Shown here in pieces: positions 10,459 to 20,670 of a DNA stretch of 64,000 nt. A program made the position numbers and the translations under genes. The notes under the pieces were generated by a model. It saw only the letters and a program-made list of their open reading frames with translations. It made no database searches and was not told the DNA's origin. This stretch comes from Leptodontidium sp. MPI-SDFR-AT-0119 (Eukaryota > Ascomycota > Leotiomycetes > Helotiales > Leptodontidiaceae). Each line of letters starts with the position of its first letter. Positions within the stretch are counted from its first letter, which is position 1. The stretch spans positions 310,001-374,000 of the forward strand of contig JAHLEZ010000018.1 of assembly GCA_020726505.1 (NCBI GenBank), in the 5' to 3' direction.

Positions 10459-11870
10459 CTAAAACCCCAAATGATCCAGCAAGCCCACAAGCTTCTCCTC
10501 GCTCATGCGTCTCAGTGCCATTCTCTGATCCTCATCTCGATTCATGCTCAGGAAGTCCTCATTAGATAACCTCCACGGCACTAAGGTACCCAAGATCTCA
10601 TCAATATCCGCCAACTTCTCAATGCCCCGAATGGTACTTGGTCGCTTCACATCCAACTTCTGCAGCTCGTCCTCCCATGCCTGCGCGACTTCCCAATCAA
10701 TCCCTGGGCCATTATCGGATACTCCGGGAGCTGGAAGAGGCGATGGAAACTGGCCCGTGAGTTTGGCATTGCGTAGCGCTTCAGCCTCTATCTCTTGGAG
10801 AGTCGTGTCTCCCGACCAACCGAGAAATTGGCCGCCGTTGCTACCAAACGAGCGGAAGAACTCATATGCTGGGTGTAGGATACTGGCAAAGTAGTAGTCG
10901 AGAAATGCAGTTATACGACCTGTGGTAGGATCATAAAGAAGATTGTCGGGAGTTGTGCTTCAGTGTTAATGCCAGGCTCGAGGCCAAGAGTAGGAAAGAT
11001 ACCTACTAAAATTCGCGTGTTTGACAGACTTGTCTTGCTTGGTGGGGAAGTGAGAGAACAGTAATGGCAGCCCATGCTCGATAAAGGCGTCAATACGTTC
11101 TCGAATACCGTTAACATGCCAGCCCTGAAGGTACGGGTTTTTATCTGCCTTGGTGAGCGCTACTTTCAGGCGGCCTCTGTAACAGTCTTCAAAATTATCC
11201 CAAGGTCCCGCACCAACGCTTGGCATGGGTCCGCTTACGATGGCGCGCCGCTCTCATCAAACGTCGCACCTCCGAAGCCGTGATTACTCTTGGGAAGCGG
11301 GTAGTCCTGCAGTGCCTTCAGCAGCCCCCCCATTTGTGCCAGGATCCCTCTCTTTTGGTCAAGAGACATGGCTCCGCCGAATGCCTCTCCAATTGGTATA
11401 CCAGGCATCAATTCCTGCAAAATCCAGCCCCCATGCTTGAGACCTGCGCCGCCCCAGCCAAAGACGCGTGGGACGACAGGTGGATTGATATGACGTAGGG
11501 CATCTGCGGCAAGAGCGAAGATGGCGACTTCGTTCTGCACTCGTGTTTCTTGGTGCATGCCTTCGGCGTCAGGGTTGCTGAGTCGCAGTATGAACTCCCT
11601 GGTGCCTGCTGGAACGTCGACGCATCCTGGCTGCTGGAGCTTGTGTCCTCCATATGCATTCACTGGCCCACCCAAGGTGTCACCGGGAAGCACGAGGTGA
11701 TAGACGAAGTTGTTGTATTTGAAAGGACAATCGGGTTCGTATTGTATCGGCGTGATCTTAATCTGTTGTAAGTCCTGTCCAAAATCATTATTGTTAGTCG
11801 TTAAATGCAGAGCGAGTAGAGATGCTCGCGAAGTGCCGTGCGGCAAGCGGACTGCGGAGAGTGATGACAT
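10459..11870 (-). pseudogene. APH-family phosphotransferase-like gene, probably inactive
   Basis: The minus strand encodes a fungal aminoglycoside-phosphotransferase-fold protein: ITPIQYEPDCPFKYNNFVYH near the N-terminus, then VPRVFGWGGAGLKHGGWILQ, then a C-terminal LLYDPTTGRITAFLDYYF and HPAYEFFRSFG. Two things suggest it is dead. The frame breaks at about 11237: ...FDESGAP runs into a stop, and reading resumes one base over as VSGPMPSVGAG. The Brenner motif, normally HxD in this fold (HADF in fungal relatives), reads HANF, replacing the catalytic Asp by Asn. An intron lies at about 11006-10958, though its junction phase is not clean. Relatives are expanded in ascomycetes with unknown substrates; the name does not imply drug resistance. 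Confidence 0.75.
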
Positions 11871-12553
11871 GATATACGTTGCTAAGGAGACGGAAATGAT
11901 CTACTAATAGTTGCTAGATGTAATCGAGACGCGACTGATACTTGGCGTGGTTGTGGTTTGCCGCCATGTTGATTGCTTGTCAAATACCAAAAGCAAGGAG
12001 GTACGACTGAAGAGATGGCTTAGCACGCGGCGCGAGGCATACTACCAACAGGCCGGAATAAATGTTAAATGTCACCAGCTCCAGTAGGACTTTGAGCGTG
12101 GACTGACCAATCACCTGGCGGTGATACCAGATCTTGGTGTTCAATTGGTCCGTCCAGTTAACGTTTATTTAGCTCTGTAGATACACCAAAATTAATATGC
12201 GTTTCCATATCACTATTAGGACCCTTTCCGTGCTAGCATTTGATTAGCTCAAAAATATCACTTGATTTTATATATGTAAGGCTTTTTAAAATAAATATTG
12301 TTAATACGAACTGAAATATGGTCTTATTATAGTGACTTATTAAAACGCCTGCGAATTTGTCGCCGGACCTCTTGCTTACTCGGATCACTTGCTTTAAGCG
12401 AGGTGAGGTCGACGATTATAGCTTGCGTAGGAGCTGCACAATCTGGCCACACTTTGGAGGAACCCCGCAGGATTGAAGCTAGTTTTAGACATTACTATAC
12501 TATGGTGTCTGATTGGTCAATCCAAACCTAGCTGCCACGAACAGCCCCCCACG
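11871..12553. other. Intergenic region between APH-like pseudogene and MFS gene
   Basis: An AT-rich patch at 12180-12330 is followed by GC-normal DNA. A plus-strand open frame at 12298-12531 has no start context or recognisable protein character, so I do not call it. Confidence 0.4.
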
Positions 12554-14371
12554 TCATCTTTCGGTCCCCGACGTTGTCGCGCTATTCTCTCCATCTCTCA
12601 CATCGCCCACTACGTTTAATGTGTACTCGCTATCCAAAATTTTGTCCATACTGAATCCCTTGATGCACAAGCTCGCGAGCAGCCCGCTCGCTGCAAGACA
12701 AGTCATGAGAAGAAATACAGCTTTGAAGCCCTGCGAATACGCTTCGAGAACGCCAATACGTAGTGGATCCGTGGCAGCAAGCTTGCCGAGCGTCAAGAGG
12801 TAAGCCTCTGACTCCCGCGCGATGACAGTCGGGAGCCCGAGAGTGGCGAGTCGATTCGCCATCGCATTTTGAAAGGTTGTGGAGCCGATACTGACGCCAA
12901 CGCTCATGCCTAACGTGCGCATAAAGGCGTACATACTTGCTGCCCTCCCGCAGTCTTCCGCCTTGCTGATAGCTTGGATACCTACGTTGACACTGGTCAA
13001 CACCATGCCATTGCCTATGCCGAATACAGAGAGTATGCCTGCCCACACGGCAGTTTTCGTACCGACACCCAAGAGAATGAGCAAGCCGCAGCCAAGCGCA
13101 GTGACTACGTAGCCAGTCCAGATGGCCCAGCGGAAACGGCCCACTTTGGAGGTGATGATCGAGACCAGGACCGAGCCTGGGAGGAGGAGGCAGACCATAG
13201 GAAACAAGTTAAGGCCTGAGCGTAGACCACTGGCGCTGTGAATGGATTGGAAATAGAATGGGGCGTAATAGAGGGCTTCGAAGAGCTGTGTTGATCGATT
13301 TGTTAGTTTTACACTTCGGTTGTCAGGAAACGAAGAAAGACTTACGATGCATCCCTGAGCAAATGCGCAGTAATACGCGGCGATGGCTGAGATGTTGTTA
13401 AACAGTTGAAGTCTCAAGATAGGCTTGGAGTATGATCGTTCCCAGTAGATAGATACACCAACGCCTACCACACCGAGGATAATCGGTAGAAGCACCTGGA
13501 TACTGCCCCATCTGAACTGTATTCCTGCCCACGAGATGCCAATCAAGAAGCTCGTTGTGCTCCCGATGAAGAGGAAGCTTCCAACCCAATCCATTTCTTG
13601 AAACTTCTCGGCTAGTGTCAGATTTGCTGTGGTGTTCAGCTTCACGAAGAGGGGGACCATGACGAAACCTGCCAGGCAGAAAGGAACGTTGAGGTAGAAA
13701 ACCCATCTCCAATTCAGGTACTTCACGAAGACGCCTCCTAGAGCGGGACCTACGATCGTACCTAGTCCCTTAGGTTAGAGGCGAGAATGTGTAATAATCG
13801 ATAAGAACTTACCTATTGCCCAAGATCCAAGCACCATGGCGAAGTACTTTGGCCGTTGTCGCAGCGGGACGATATCAGAAAAGATAACCTGGCTCATGGT
13901 AATAATGCCACCGCCACCAATACCTTGCACACTCCTTCCCACGAAGAATAAAGTGAAGTTATTCGATGCAGCGCAGAGTGCCGTGCCAATGGAGAACAAT
14001 AAAATCGAGGCAAGTAGGAGTTGCTGTCGACCAAATGAATCCGAAAGTGCTGCAATAAAAGGTTGGAAGACAGCGCTGGTAAGCAGGTAAGATGTTCCCG
14101 CCCAGAAAGCATCTGTCGATGTGCCGTGGAGAGCTAGCGCGAGTGTCTGGTGTTGTTAACACGGAGGCTGTAGAAAGAGTGTTGACCTACTTACGGGAAG
14201 GACGGGCACAAGGATGGTTGCATCGATGGCTACCATGAGGGATATCAGAGAGATTGTGATCATGACGAGATATTCTTCTTTGTGCGGTTTCCATTCTTGG
14301 AAGGTGTCATTCTCTAAGGCTTGGGGGTGCGTATGAGAACCACAGGTCTTATTCTCAGATGTGTTATTCAT
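12554..14371 (-). CDS. MFS drug:H+ antiporter-type exporter (DHA family)
   Basis: This is a plasma- or vacuolar-membrane proton-coupled exporter of the major facilitator superfamily. Exons 14371-14195, 14146-13813, 13761-13346 and 13285-12554 join in frame (552 residues) through 48-60 bp introns with GTAAGT donors. The start is ATG 14371; the frame extends upstream only to a GTG. Hydrophilic N-terminus, then first membrane helix VMITISLISLMVAIDATILV. The inter-helix motif is visible as SDSFGRQQLLL, followed by GRSVQGIGGGGIITMSQVIF with DIVPLRQRPKYF. The C-terminal half has the expected further helices and ends in a soluble tail. About 14 helices and the motif pattern fit the fungal DHA2/Sge1-like group. 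The substrate cannot be read from sequence. No biosynthetic genes lie alongside. Confidence 0.9.
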
Positions 14372-14826
14372 TTTGATGAAATTTGGCAACAAATCGACAG
14401 GAGCAAGGCACGGCGGTAGTGAGTCCACAGCCGTGTCAATTTCGAGAGTAAGATGAGGAGAAAAAAAGAAGTTGTCGAGAAGAGTGCTCTGGCTTGCCCT
14501 CGGTGTTCAGTTCATATATGGGTAACAGTTCAGATATGAACCAGCGGAGGAAGCAGGCAGAGAAGTCATCACAGCTGGTGCACCTTTTATTAAGCGAGTC
14601 GAAAACAGCACGTCTTCCGAGGAGCTGACACCTCATTCCAATGCCCGGTGCAACATGGACCGAGGTCATTCATACAGGGAGAAGCACTGTCGGCCGCTGC
14701 CAAGCCAGTATTGGCAAGGGGTTCCGAGGATAGAGTTCTTCTTGCTCACTTTATTGGATGTACGTGGTATAAAGTAGGCGAGAACAACAACAGGGGATGA
14801 GGAGCCCCGCATAACGTAAGCTCAGC
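14372..14826. other. 5' region of the MFS gene
   Basis: GC-normal non-coding DNA upstream of the exporter. No TATA box or regulatory site stands out. Open frames here are short and without protein character. Confidence 0.4.
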
Positions 14827-15315
14827 TACAATTCTTTTCCTAACGTGTGTCAGCGTCACCGATACTGCCCCTCACTTTTTCGGGCCCTCACTAAAATCCT
14901 AGAAACGCCCCCAAATGTTACTTTATAACTACACCTTTAATTAAGCTAGTAATTATATGTAATTAATTACTATATATTCAATTTTAATTATTTTAATTTT
15001 TAGAAGCTTTTAATAACGTTTTGTAGTGTTAAAAGAGAGGGGCAAAATCGACTTAAATTTGCGACCGAGAGCTAGCTCGCGAGGCTAAAATGCCATTTTT
15101 CGCCCTTTTGTAATTCACACTTTTAAATCACTCATATAATACCTAAAAACATGTTACAAATACTAAAATAATGTTGGCTTTTTATTTTATCAACTTTTTT
15201 TAAAAGCTTTAATAACTAGTTAAGGGGCGGGAGGAGGTGCCTCCTCGCGAATTCAAGGGTTTGGTGAGGCTTGCTTGCATCGGCAACGCTGACACACGTT
15301 AGGAAAAAAATTGTA
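14827..15315. mobile_element. MITE with long terminal inverted repeats, TA target site
   Basis: A non-coding 485-bp element is bounded by TA (14827-14828 and 15314-15315). Its terminal inverted repeats start CAATTYTTTT and continue CCTAACGTGTGTCAGCG, then YRCCGAT (about 14829-14862 against 15279-15313). The interior is AT-rich and has no open frame. TA duplication and size fit a non-autonomous Tc1/mariner-type element. The inverted repeats are nearly identical, so it has not been strongly RIP-mutated. Confidence 0.85.
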
Positions 15316-16116
15316 CTGTAAGGTAACGGTGCCAGACGCCACCAACGTCTGTGAAGCTCTGCCCACTAACCATTGCTACGGAGAGACTCAATTCAATTTG
15401 ATGCACGAATCAGACGACCCAGGTGGAGGAGGTTGTCTGCTCTCGGCCCGCTACCCGAACACACGCCTAACGCAGTCATCTCATGTTCAGCTCCGGTCTA
15501 AGTTGGATCGTTCTCAGCAACAGTCTTGACGATGGAAGTCAAGACTGCAGAACTCGCAGAGCAGGCATGTCGTTCGACAGCTTAAGATCTCCTCGATAAG
15601 ATCTGGAGCATTCGGAAACCCCGGCTCGTCAGATTGGCGCGGCTATGCGCATGCTCCCATTCAAAATCCTGTTCCTCTGAGCAGGATCTCAGCTCTTTCA
15701 TGTTCGGCTGAAGAATGGCGCGAGAATATCGGTACAGCCATGGATATTGTTGCGAAGACGCATATTTATAGGTCCGTATTCTTTCACCTTTATTTCCGTT
15801 TCTTCTCTCGGCTCGTATACACTCATACGGACGGTTTCTCGATCAAGGCTAATTGGTTGATTGCTGAGTCCGTTGATCTTGCACACGGACTGCCCGAACG
15901 ATATCTCATTCAGGTCGTCGGTTCTTGCCTTGGTTGGTACCTCGAGAGACTTGCCCGGGAGAGAATAATTGCAGTAGGTATCAATCTCTAGGCATCACTC
16001 CCTGAAAACTGTTGCTGATGACTTTGCTAACTATGTTTAGTATTTTACTTTATCAACCCGTGTCTCTTCATTCGTTATTGCCTTTTCAACAAGAGTTTCC
16101 TGTCAACATCTAGGAG
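15316..16116. other. Intergenic region after the MITE
   Basis: GC-normal DNA with several unsupported short frames on both strands (for example 15311-15529, which begins inside the MITE repeat). No gene recognised. Confidence 0.4.
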
Positions 16117-16482
16117 ATGAGCGTTAAGAATATGACAAGCTCCAAGTCGACATCGGTGGGAAGTGACTGGGAATCGAATTCTGATCTCCAGGTAAGAGTT
16201 CGCCGCAACACGCCCTTTTGCCCATAACTAACTGCTCAGATTGCTATCGAAGCTTCCATAGAAAACATAGACCTCGAAAAAGGCATTGTTTCTACCACAA
16301 CAGAACCAGTGCGCTTGGCAACGTCCACCAGCAGCCTATCTGGAGACTTCGCTAATCAAAACATCCTTGCCTCTGTCCGTATACTCCTCAGTCTTCGCAA
16401 GCAGAACTATGCACTCCTGATAATGGCATTATCGACTCTACTAACTTTGTCTACCAGAACCCATTTCGCCCCCAGAGCTTAG
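16117..16482 (+). CDS. Small two-exon open frame, possible 5' part of the DUF829 gene
   Basis: ATG at 16117 opens 25 codons (MSVKNMTSSKSTSVGSDWES...) up to a good GTAAGA donor. The intron 16192-16239 has a textbook AACTAACTGCTCAG branch/acceptor, and a second exon continues 80 codons to TAG at 16480. The protein (105 residues) starts Ser/Thr-rich and acidic (IAIEASIENIDLEKGIV) and ends hydrophobic. I recognise no domain. It lies immediately upstream of, and partly in another frame than, the DUF829 coding sequence, so it may be the original N-terminus of that gene separated by a frameshift or a further intron, or an independent small gene. Confidence 0.35.
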
Positions 16483-16499
16483 ACCATAATCTCAACTTC

Positions 16500-17384
16500 T
16501 CAACAACACTCAGCAGGAATCCGCAACCCCACCTGTCGTCTGCAACCATCTCATATCTCCCCCAATCAGCTACTTGCATATCCTCACCAGCAGTAATACT
16601 GCTCTTCAGCTGGACTAATGCCTCCTCTAGTCACGTCTCCAAGTACACCTGCACTTACTCCTCAATCTTTCCCACCTCCACTATCCACATCATTCCAATC
16701 GCCCTCCAAGAGCTCCTCTTCTACCGCTCATCCACAAAAGCCTCCCGCCTGGCTCCACTCATCGAAATTGTGCACTCCCATCCCTTTGAGACACTCCGAC
16801 GGGATCCTAGTCCACTGCTTCTCGGATGGGGGCTCACATAAAGCCGTCGAATTCGCCGAAGCGTATTTCAAGCAGACAGGAGAGAAGCTCCCCGTCCGAG
16901 CCCAGTGTCTCAACAGCACACCAGAAGTCATGCACTGCCAGAATTACGCCCATGCTATCCAGCAGACTCTCTGCCACACCAAAACCGCGTCTGTCCTCAC
17001 GCGCGCCCTCTGCCTTTTGCTCGGATATATCTGGGTCGCAGCATTCCTGCTATTCACAGGCCGAAAAAAAAAAACGTAATCGCAAAGATGCGTAAGAGGC
17101 TGGAGGACGAGAAGTTCTGGGAGAGAAACGCTCCAAGATGTTATTTGTATAGTGAGTCGGATGCAATGATTGGGTGGCGGGACGTGCATGACCATGCGCA
17201 GGCGGCGAGGAGGACGGGGACGCCAGTCAGGGAGGAAATATTCAAGGGAAGTGCGCACTGTGCACATATTAGAGAGAATGAGGCCGTGTACTGGGATGCA
17301 GTGGTAGAGACTTGGAAGCTTGCGACGGAGGTTAGAGAGGTAGAAGAACTCAAATTGGGAGTTGGGGAGGCTGCGTCTGGTTGA
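16500..17384 (+). pseudogene. DUF829 (TMEM53-like) alpha/beta-hydrolase-type protein, frameshifted
   Basis: Three consecutive segments together give a DUF829/TMEM53-like protein. Segment one (about 16500-16795) reads PAVILLFSWTNASSSHVSKY; segment two (about 16795-17070, one base over) reads GILVHCFSDGGSHKAVEFAE; segment three (about 17070-17384, back in the first frame) reads NVIAKMRKRLEDEKFWERNA and YLYSESDAMIGWRDVHDHA, ending EIFKGSAHCAHIREN with the His of the usual C-terminal motif. No splice sites explain the shifts; the second lies at an A11 homopolymer (17066-17076). The gene is therefore either a recent pseudogene or affected by two sequencing errors. TMEM53-like proteins are nuclear-envelope or cytosolic proteins of unclear reaction. 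Confidence 0.7.
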
Positions 17385-18292
17385 AGCATATGATAAGAAG
17401 GCGGAAACGATAGTTAATTGTAATGCGCATACCTTATAATCCTAAAGTAACGCTCGAGCAAAATTCACAGATTGAATAGCTTCATTATCTCCAGCTGACA
17501 ACATCTCTACCCCTATACGTCAAGCTACTATCCATAAATAATGAATGGACAGCAAGTAAATGTCGCTAAACCTTTGCCTCATTGTGGTAATGTTTCTTAT
17601 TTAGCTTTTTCGCCAGCGCATTAATATGTTAATCAACCGCCTCCCGCAGAGTGCCAGCATCACCAGGATACTGCCGTAGAATAAACGTTATTCTGCTCTG
17701 TGAAGAGTTCACGGGATTTGGATTCCCTGCAATTAAACTTCTCTTCCTATGCACAATAATGACTAAGATACCCCTTTATAAGCTTGGCCGCATGTATCTT
17801 ACCTCAGCTGGGTTTGTCAGTAAGAGCCGTAGCGAGTTAGGCGACCTAGCACTTCGTACTTGCTGACAGTAATCCAATCGTACCACCTGAACCCAAATGC
17901 ATCGCTTGAAGGATCTAGTCAAAGTAGCTTTAGCAAATCGGGAAGTTGCATGTACCAAATCACTGCCGTGACAATGAAATGAGGTAGACCAGGCCCCATG
18001 TATCGCCTACATCGCTCATGAGCTCAGCCCTACATCGGCCCTCCAAATCTGACGATAGACTCTTGGAAAGAGGCAGAAATGGTCTTTATAGGAAATCTTG
18101 GTGAATCCGGCCATGTCCCCACGGAGATTCACCTTTTAGCATGAAATTATTTTCAGTAATGAATGACTGTATATAGAGGAGGAATGCAGCTGCAGTGTAG
18201 AGCATCCAGACATAACACAAATTTCTACACAGCTTCTCAACAATTCTCAGCACTTCAAAACACAAGTCATTTCCCAGCAATTTCGAAGAAAT
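17385..18292. other. Intergenic region before the lectin-like pseudogene
   Basis: No supported gene. A TATATAGA motif at 18170-18176, about 120 bp before the pseudogene ATG at 18293, is a plausible core promoter for it. Confidence 0.4.
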
Positions 18293-19734
18293 ATGAGATT
18301 CGCATCCCTTCTACTTGCTTATGGAGCCATAACTGAACACACGTACCCACCGTGGCTTTCCCTCACCCGTGGAGCAAGAAGCTCTCTCCAATGAGACAAC
18401 AATTGATGCCAACGAAGAAGGTATGTCTAGCATTCATCGAACTTTTCGTATTTCCTACACTAACTTGGTGCCAGGATCCTCCTTCCAAGACGGCAATCTC
18501 CAAAAACGTGCTCCTAGCTGGACCGTGGGTACCCAAAACATCGAGAACTCAGCATCTCTAGGTCGCGACTTCGCCGCCTCAGCCAGAAGCGGAGCATCCT
18601 TCTACGTGACTTTGGCCAACCAACCAAACGGCAAATCACAAGCTCGACCATGGCAAATGAATTGGCAAGAAGGTGACTGGTCGTAACATCCGCTCTCCAT
18701 AGACGGGAATAACGACCAAGTGGACGGTGGGGTTGCTTCTGTTGTCCACTCGACAACCCGCATGGAATCGTCCTTTGGACAAGGAAATGAGATCCACAGT
18801 TACTACTTTGCCGCTCAGAATGGTGTTGGGAATTGGTACAGATCCAGCGAGAAGAAAGCAAACGCAGCTGCTGTGGGCACTGGGTATGTCGGTATATTCC
18901 CCATAATACCATTCTTACTGAAGACATGCTATATCAAATGAAGAGCTTGATTTGAAAGACGGCTAACACAGTACACAGCATCTCAGCAGTGTCTCGCGAC
19001 CCTCGATCCATGGAAATCTTTTACGTCGGAAATAATGGAGACCTCCGTCACTTCTATTCAAACGACGACGGCCAGAAATGGGTCATCGATCAATTTCTGT
19101 GGAACGGCCCCATCAATCCAACCAGTCCCACAAGCACTGGCTCTACCGGATTCACATAACTGGCCGTATTTTGGACCAGGCCAGATGGAGCCATCTGGAG
19201 TGCCTGGCTTAGCCCCTCGGGCTGGACAGGCTAGCAACTTCGTATCCTTGGATCTGCCCACCCATCCTCTCGCCTCACCGCCATAGCACGCTCAGAACTC
19301 CGCGTCAACATCTTCTACATCAGAAACGACAAGCGAGTTCACCAGATCTATTGGAAGAGTGAGACTCCAGGTTCATGGAATACTCCCGCCAGCCGATCTC
19401 CACTCTTCCTGCTACTCCTAGATCTTTAGGTGCTGTGTCCATGAATTTCAATCAAGAGGTCTTCTTCTTAGGGAGCGACTCAAAGCTCAAGCATGCTTAT
19501 TAGACTGAGGCTAGTAAGGTTTGGACGAGTGAGTCGCTTCCTGGGGCGAATTCGTCTTGTCAGTCGAGTGGATCTTTGGAGGTGGTTTCCCGTAAAGATG
19601 GCACTATGCAAGAATCTAATGCGTGTGTATTACTCTGCATAGTTCAGATTACTAAGCGGGGGTTTGAGGATTGGAAGAAGAATTGGAAGGATAATATTCG
19701 TGGGCCAAATTACAAGAATCTGGTAGTTTATTAG
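18293..19734 (+). pseudogene. Fungal fucose-specific-lectin-like beta-propeller protein, inactivated
   Basis: After a signal-like start (MRFASLLLAYGAI) and a frameshift near 18367, an intron (donor GTATGT about 18421, branch CACTAAC, acceptor 18474) leads to propeller-like repeats: WTVGTQNIENSASLGRDFAA, ISAVSRDPRSMEIFYVGNNG, LAVFWTRPDGAIWSAWLSPS, LTAIARSELRVNIFYIRNDK, AVSMNFNQEVFFLGSDSKLK. Repeats of the type AVSR...MEIFYVG..G.... are characteristic of fungal fucose-specific lectins and related propellers. The frame has several stops: TAA at about 18684, TAA about 19158, TAG about 19232 and TAG about 19500, the last replacing an expected Trp. These are the changes RIP would make. It lies near the edge of the RIP-mutated block. 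A second intron lies around 18885-18978. Confidence 0.72.
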
Positions 19735-20124
19735 ACATTCATTCATTAGATTTTCATTTCAGAAAGCCTTCAGAGCCGATTCCAATGTGACTCCTTGCAG
19801 AGAAACTCGTGAGTATGATGATATTTTGTTCGCTCATCTAAGTGAGGGTGAGGGGTGGGGTCGAAGTCTGCCACCTTGTGTTCCTTGGTACATGTAAACT
19901 TGATATTATTGGCGCCAATCAAATGCAATACTTCCAACCCGCAGAAATATTTGCATGCCAACTGCGGTAGCCGCTGATAGAGTCCTTTCACTTTTCAAAG
20001 TGATGAAAATCGGGTGGGACATTTTCCTCCAGTATTCCACTCACGCCGAAGGGAAGCTGACATGGGAAGACTCTTCTGACGTATCAACTAAATCATTTAA
20101 CGTGCACCAATCGGGCAATAAGAA

Positions 20125-20345
20125 CAGTTCCAGAAGATGTCTCGAGAAGTGCTCTGGTCTATTAGACTTCTCATTATCGTAGTTTGTCGCCTGTACTTCG
20201 CTAACCTTATTAAGGATACTTACGATATCTATTATCCTCGACATTAAAACCGCAAAAGCCTTCATCAGAAACAACTTGTTTAGTCTTACTATTGAAAAGA
20301 TTAGCGAAGATTCATATACTATGAATAAGACTTACCAGGGTTTTG
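20125..20345 (+). pseudogene. Relic of the 2EXR-like gene (middle part)
   Basis: The sequence from GTTCCAGAAGATGTCTCGAG onward aligns with 9381-9625 of the intact paralog, spanning the end of exon 2, intron 2 (shortened) and the beginning of exon 3 (TTCATCAGAAACAACTTGTT against TTCATCCGAAACAACCTGTC). Many differences are transitions and the frame is broken. Similarity stops on both sides. It is a fragment with no coding capacity. Confidence 0.8.
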
Positions 20346-20380
20346 GGTATTGCTTCGGAACATTTTTTTTCCGGCACTGA

Positions 20381-20532
20381 GAGATGCGAAGCTGGCCGCA
20401 GCTGAGGGGATAGCTGAGCTTGACAGCTGAGCTTGGCAATTAAATGATTGGCGAGAGAGATGCAAAGCTGGCCGCAGCTGAGGGGATAGCTGAGCTTGAC
20501 AGCTGAGCTTGGCAATTCAATGATTGGCGAGA
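20381..20532. repeat. 76-bp tandem duplication
   Basis: Two adjacent nearly identical copies of a 76-bp unit starting GAGATGC(G/A)AAGCTGGCCG lie just upstream of the FAS1 gene. The unit itself contains AGCTGAG/AGCTTG inverted elements. Two or three base differences separate the copies, so the duplication is recent. Confidence 0.9.
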
Positions 20533-20570
20533 GGGCTGATTTGGCCATTCAGCTCTTGCCACGCATGCTG

Positions 20571-20578
20571 TATAATAA
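20571..20578 (+). promoter_or_regulatory. TATA-like box of the FAS1 gene
   Basis: TATAATAA lies 100 bp before the ATG at 20671 and just after the tandem duplication. Confidence 0.35.
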
Positions 20579-20670
20579 TCCTGCCAGAAAAAGAACTTGA
20601 CAAGACCGACCTATCTACCTTTGACAACATTGCAGTGTCTAAGTTTTTGAGCCTCTCGAGCCATTTCAAC

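Noticed and set aside
12630..13712. Second-frame open stretches within the MFS gene
   Set aside because: Their composition (His/Arg/Ser-rich) is that of out-of-frame translation; the MFS frame has the membrane helices.
10459..14371. Secondary-metabolite or resistance cluster (APH-like gene next to an MFS exporter)
   Set aside because: The APH-like gene is broken and no biosynthetic backbone or tailoring enzyme lies nearby; adjacency alone is not evidence.
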